In this document: positions 21,635 to 23,540 of the stretch, in pieces
How positions within the stretch are numbered: position 1 is the stretch's first letter
Layout of the letters: every line of letters begins with the position of its first letter
DNA from: WQTU01 sp031548835
GTDB lineage: Bacteria; Spirochaetota; Spirochaetia; CADAEX01
Assembly (NCBI GenBank): GCA_031548835.1
Contig: JAVBQS010000180.1
Span: forward strand, 1-23,540
DNA: 23,540 nucleotides
Direction of reading: 5' to 3'
Position numbers and translations under genes: made by a program
The notes under the pieces: model-generated
Seen by the model: the letters and a program-made list of their open reading frames with translations, nothing else
Databases searched by the model: none
Told to the model about the DNA's origin: nothing

Positions 21635-22747
21635 GTGAATTATATGTTTATTATAGCAGAGGCAGGGACATCCCATCAGGGTTCTATTGAAAAAGGTTAT
21701 CGTCTTATAGAAAAAGCAGCTTGGGCAGGCGCTGATTGTGTTAAATTTCAGGTAGTTTTTGCAGATGAGATAATCCATCCACTTTCAGGAAAGGTAAAAC
21801 TTCCCGGGGGAGATATCAGTCTTTATGAAAGATTTAAAGAACTTGAAAAAGATGAAAATTTTTTTTTCAGATTGAAGCAGGAAGCTGAAAAATGCGGTTT
21901 AATATTTTTAGCAACGCCTTTTGGAATTAAAAGCGCCAGAATGCTTAAAAATATTGGAGTTACAATGATAAAAGTTGCTTCGCCTGAAATCAACCACTAT
22001 CCGCTTCTGGAGGAAGTTTCATCATACAACATCCCTGTTATAGTTTCAGGAGGAGTTTCTACTCTTTCAGATATAGAAAAAGCTGTTGAAATTACAGGAA
22101 GAGATATAACACTTCTCCATGCTGTAACAGCATATCCTGCGCCGGAAGAAGATTATAACCTTGCTCTATTAAAAACACTTTCCGCTGTTTTTGGATTTAA
22201 AACAGGAGTTTCAGACCATTCAAAAAATCCGCTTCTTGTGCCATTGATTTCAGCAGCTCTTGGCGCAGCAGTTTTGGAAAAACACTTTACTCTTGATAAT
22301 AGCGGAGATGGCCTTGATGATCTTATAGCATTAAATCCTGATAACTTTAAATTAATGACATCTGAAATAAGATCTCTATTACCGGGAAAGAATAAAACAG
22401 AGAAACAGGACTATTTTGATAAAAATTCATCTATCTGCAATAACAGTATTTTAGAGAATATAAAAAAAAGATTCAGGGCTGAATATGTTGATAAAATTAT
22501 CGGCAGCGGCATAAAACAGCTTGCTCCTTCAGAAAAGGGAAATTATAAGACAACCAACAGGTCTCTTATTGCATTAAGAAATATTGCAAAGGGAGAAACT
22601 ATCACATCAGAAGATTTTGCGCCTCTTAGAAGTGAAAAAAATCTTTCTCCAGGACTTGGCCCTGAATATGCAAAAATAATTACAGGAAAAACTGTAAAAA
22701 AGAAAATTGAAAATGGGGCAGGAATAACATTTGATTATTTTTTATAA
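21635..22747 (+). CDS. NeuB-family nonulosonic acid synthase with C-terminal SAF domain
   Basis: The family condenses phosphoenolpyruvate with an N-acetyl hexosamine to give sialic, legionaminic or pseudaminic acid used on surface glycans or flagellin. The N-terminal barrel starts IIAEAGTSHQGS and includes ADCVKFQ, TPFGIKSA, KVASPEI, SGGVSTL, GVSDHS and the metal-binding EKHFTLD. The last 65 residues form a SAF (antifreeze-like) domain (NRSLIALRNIAKGETITSEDFAPLR). The 370 residues are full length. I kept GTG at 21635, five bases after AGAGG; ATG at 21644 (MFIIAEAG) is nearly as good. The 3' end overlaps the next gene by 17 bases. No CMP-transfer or sugar epimerase gene is in the window, so which sugar acid it makes is open. 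Confidence 0.92.
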   Translation: MNYMFIIAEAGTSHQGSIEKGYRLIEKAAWAGADCVKFQVVFADEIIHPLSGKVKLPGGDISLYERFKELEKDENFFFRLKQEAEKCGLIFLATPFGIKSARMLKNIGVTMIKVASPEINHYPLLEEVSSYNIPVIVSGGVSTLSDIEKAVEITGRDITLLHAVTAYPAPEEDYNLALLKTLSAVFGFKTGVSDHSKNPLLVPLISAALGAAVLEKHFTLDNSGDGLDDLIALNPDNFKLMTSEIRSLLPGKNKTEKQDYFDKNSSICNNSILENIKKRFRAEYVDKIIGSGIKQLAPSEKGNYKTTNRSLIALRNIAKGETITSEDFAPLRSEKNLSPGLGPEYAKIITGKTVKKKIENGAGITFDYFL

Positions 22748-23423
22748 ATATAACTTTTATATTTTTATTATCTCTATTATTTTTTTAATTTCATGTAACA
22801 GTATTTATTCAGCCAGTAACATAGACCCGGACCTAATAGAACTTAATATTACAGATATTTTTTCAGAAAATATAATTGATAGATTAACTCAAATTCCTGA
22901 ATTAAACATTGATAATTACACTGCTTACTCTATTTTAAATAATCTGTTTGAAGAATCAGGAATCTATTTTTTTATGCCTTATAACGATAATAGTGAAACA
23001 GAAGATATTGTTAGAGAAATAGCTTTAATAAAGTCAGCGGCAAAAGCTTCTTCTTTTTCAATAAAAAAGGCCGGAGAATCAACTACAGATAATTATTCAA
23101 TTGAAGAAACAAAAAAATTATTTATATTGCTGTTTACGGTAAAACAGCTTTTAAATAACTGTATAAAAAATATTAACCCTCTTATAGAAAAAATTGAACA
23201 GTTTACGGAAGAAAAACGGTGGGATTTTGAAAATGAGGAGGAAGAAGAATCATCAGATCTCTTTTTTGAAATTATTGAATTGGAAAATGATGTTTTTTAT
23301 CTTAGAAAAGTCAAAAAAAATCTTCTAAAAGATATTGCAGAAATCAGCAAGATATTGGTTAAAATAGAAATTTCAATGAAGCATTACAGCATTGACAGCG
23401 TTATATTTATGAATGGAAAATGA
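22731..23423 (+). CDS. Predicted lipoprotein of unknown function
   Basis: The protein starts with a Tyr/Phe-rich hydrophobic segment (about residues 9-22) ending in IFLISCNS, a plausible lipobox with Cys at about 22. The rest is acidic and mostly helical. Leu/Ile-rich helices occur at about residues 125-160, followed by an acidic stretch FENEEEEESSD near 165-175. I recognise no domain. The start is TTG at 22731, seven bases after AGGA, and lies 17 bases inside the NeuB-type gene. The 3' end overlaps the next gene by 11 bases, so three different genes are translationally coupled. If TTG is not the start, no other start keeps the signal. Confidence 0.7.
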   Translation: MIIFYKYNFYIFIISIIFLISCNSIYSASNIDPDLIELNITDIFSENIIDRLTQIPELNIDNYTAYSILNNLFEESGIYFFMPYNDNSETEDIVREIALIKSAAKASSFSIKKAGESTTDNYSIEETKKLFILLFTVKQLLNNCIKNINPLIEKIEQFTEEKRWDFENEEEEESSDLFFEIIELENDVFYLRKVKKNLLKDIAEISKILVKIEISMKHYSIDSVIFMNGK

Positions 23424-23540
23424 AAAAGATTATCTTAATAATCTTGCAGCCGCCAGTTTTGGAATAAAATACCTTTATCCTTATCAACGGCTTGTAATTT
23501 CAAATATTTTATCATCTGCTTCGGCCGTGGGAAATAACGA
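23413..23540 (+). CDS. 5' end of a RecQ-like ATP-dependent DNA helicase (cut by window edge)
   Basis: From the ATG at 23413, 42 codons stay open to the edge. They encode MENEKDYLNNLAAASFGI, then KYLYPYQRLVISNIL. The F-G-hydrophobic ... PYQ-x-x-VI pattern is the Q-motif region found just before Walker A in RecQ-type helicases, and resembles treponemal RecQ-like proteins as I remember them. Walker A and later motifs lie outside the window, so the call rests on the N-terminus alone. It overlaps the lipoprotein gene by 11 bases. Confidence 0.6.
   Translation, partial: MENEKDYLNNLAAASFGIKYLYPYQRLVISNILSSASAVGNN

Noticed and set aside
1..23540. CRISPR array, prophage or toxin-antitoxin module
   Set aside because: No regularly spaced direct repeats, phage structural or integrase genes, or toxin pairs were seen on either strand.

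Overview
The window looks like a chromosomal segment of an AT-rich, diderm, fermentative bacterium. The best fit is a spirochaete of the Treponema type. The supports are the tig-clpP-clpX gene order, exported and lipoprotein signal peptides, an outer-membrane barrel-like protein ending in Phe, a QueH-type queuosine enzyme, and the N-terminus of a RecQ-like helicase. This assignment comes from remembered protein families, not from a search. Codon use is uniform (AGA, ATA and AAA rich), so nothing stands out as a large foreign island.

Layout, left to right. (1) 1-202: the end of a tRNA-Leu(UAG), a tRNA-Gly(GCC) and a strong terminator. (2) 203-479: a gap with only one doubtful small membrane-peptide ORF. 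(3) 480-4669, plus strand: trigger factor, ClpP, ClpX and an ornithine carbamoyltransferase, closely packed as one operon. (4) 4682-7404, plus: a new promoter, a small exported protein, an M24 peptidase overlapping it by one base, and a DHH/DHHA1 phosphoesterase. (5) 7406-9314, minus: acetate kinase with its own promoter, and a TPR protein upstream of it. (6) 9527-13102, minus: a four-gene operon in mmdADCB order for a biotin-dependent, sodium-pumping decarboxylase, closed by a textbook terminator. (7) 13408-14347: a wrecked PstS-like phosphate-binding lipoprotein gene, split by a 160-bp element with inverted ends and also lacking an internal block. (8) 14418-17868, minus: class III aminotransferase, NADH pyrophosphatase NudC and a dGTPase-like HD hydrolase. 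(9) 18019-19107, minus: a putative outer-membrane protein, divergent from a nitrilase-family amidohydrolase through a nearly symmetrical pair of overlapping promoters. (10) 20153-20782, plus: an adenylate-kinase-like P-loop protein. (11) 20805-21543, minus: QueH overlapping a small CxxC/CxxC protein. (12) 21635-23540, plus: a NeuB-type sialic-acid-family synthase with a SAF domain, a predicted lipoprotein and the start of a RecQ-like helicase, all overlapping.

Taken together, the energy genes suggest an anaerobe that makes ATP through acetate kinase and perhaps arginine or citrulline breakdown, and a sodium gradient through methylmalonyl-CoA (or a related acyl-CoA) decarboxylation. The protein quality-control operon is housekeeping. 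I found no CRISPR array, prophage, toxin-antitoxin pair or obvious new multi-gene defence system. The most interesting non-standard signal is the inverted-repeat element at 13761-13920. It lies inside a decaying gene, is flanked by a TAATA direct repeat, and shares an internal motif pair with the intergenic stretch at 17928-17964. That suggests a small dispersed repeat family in this genome.
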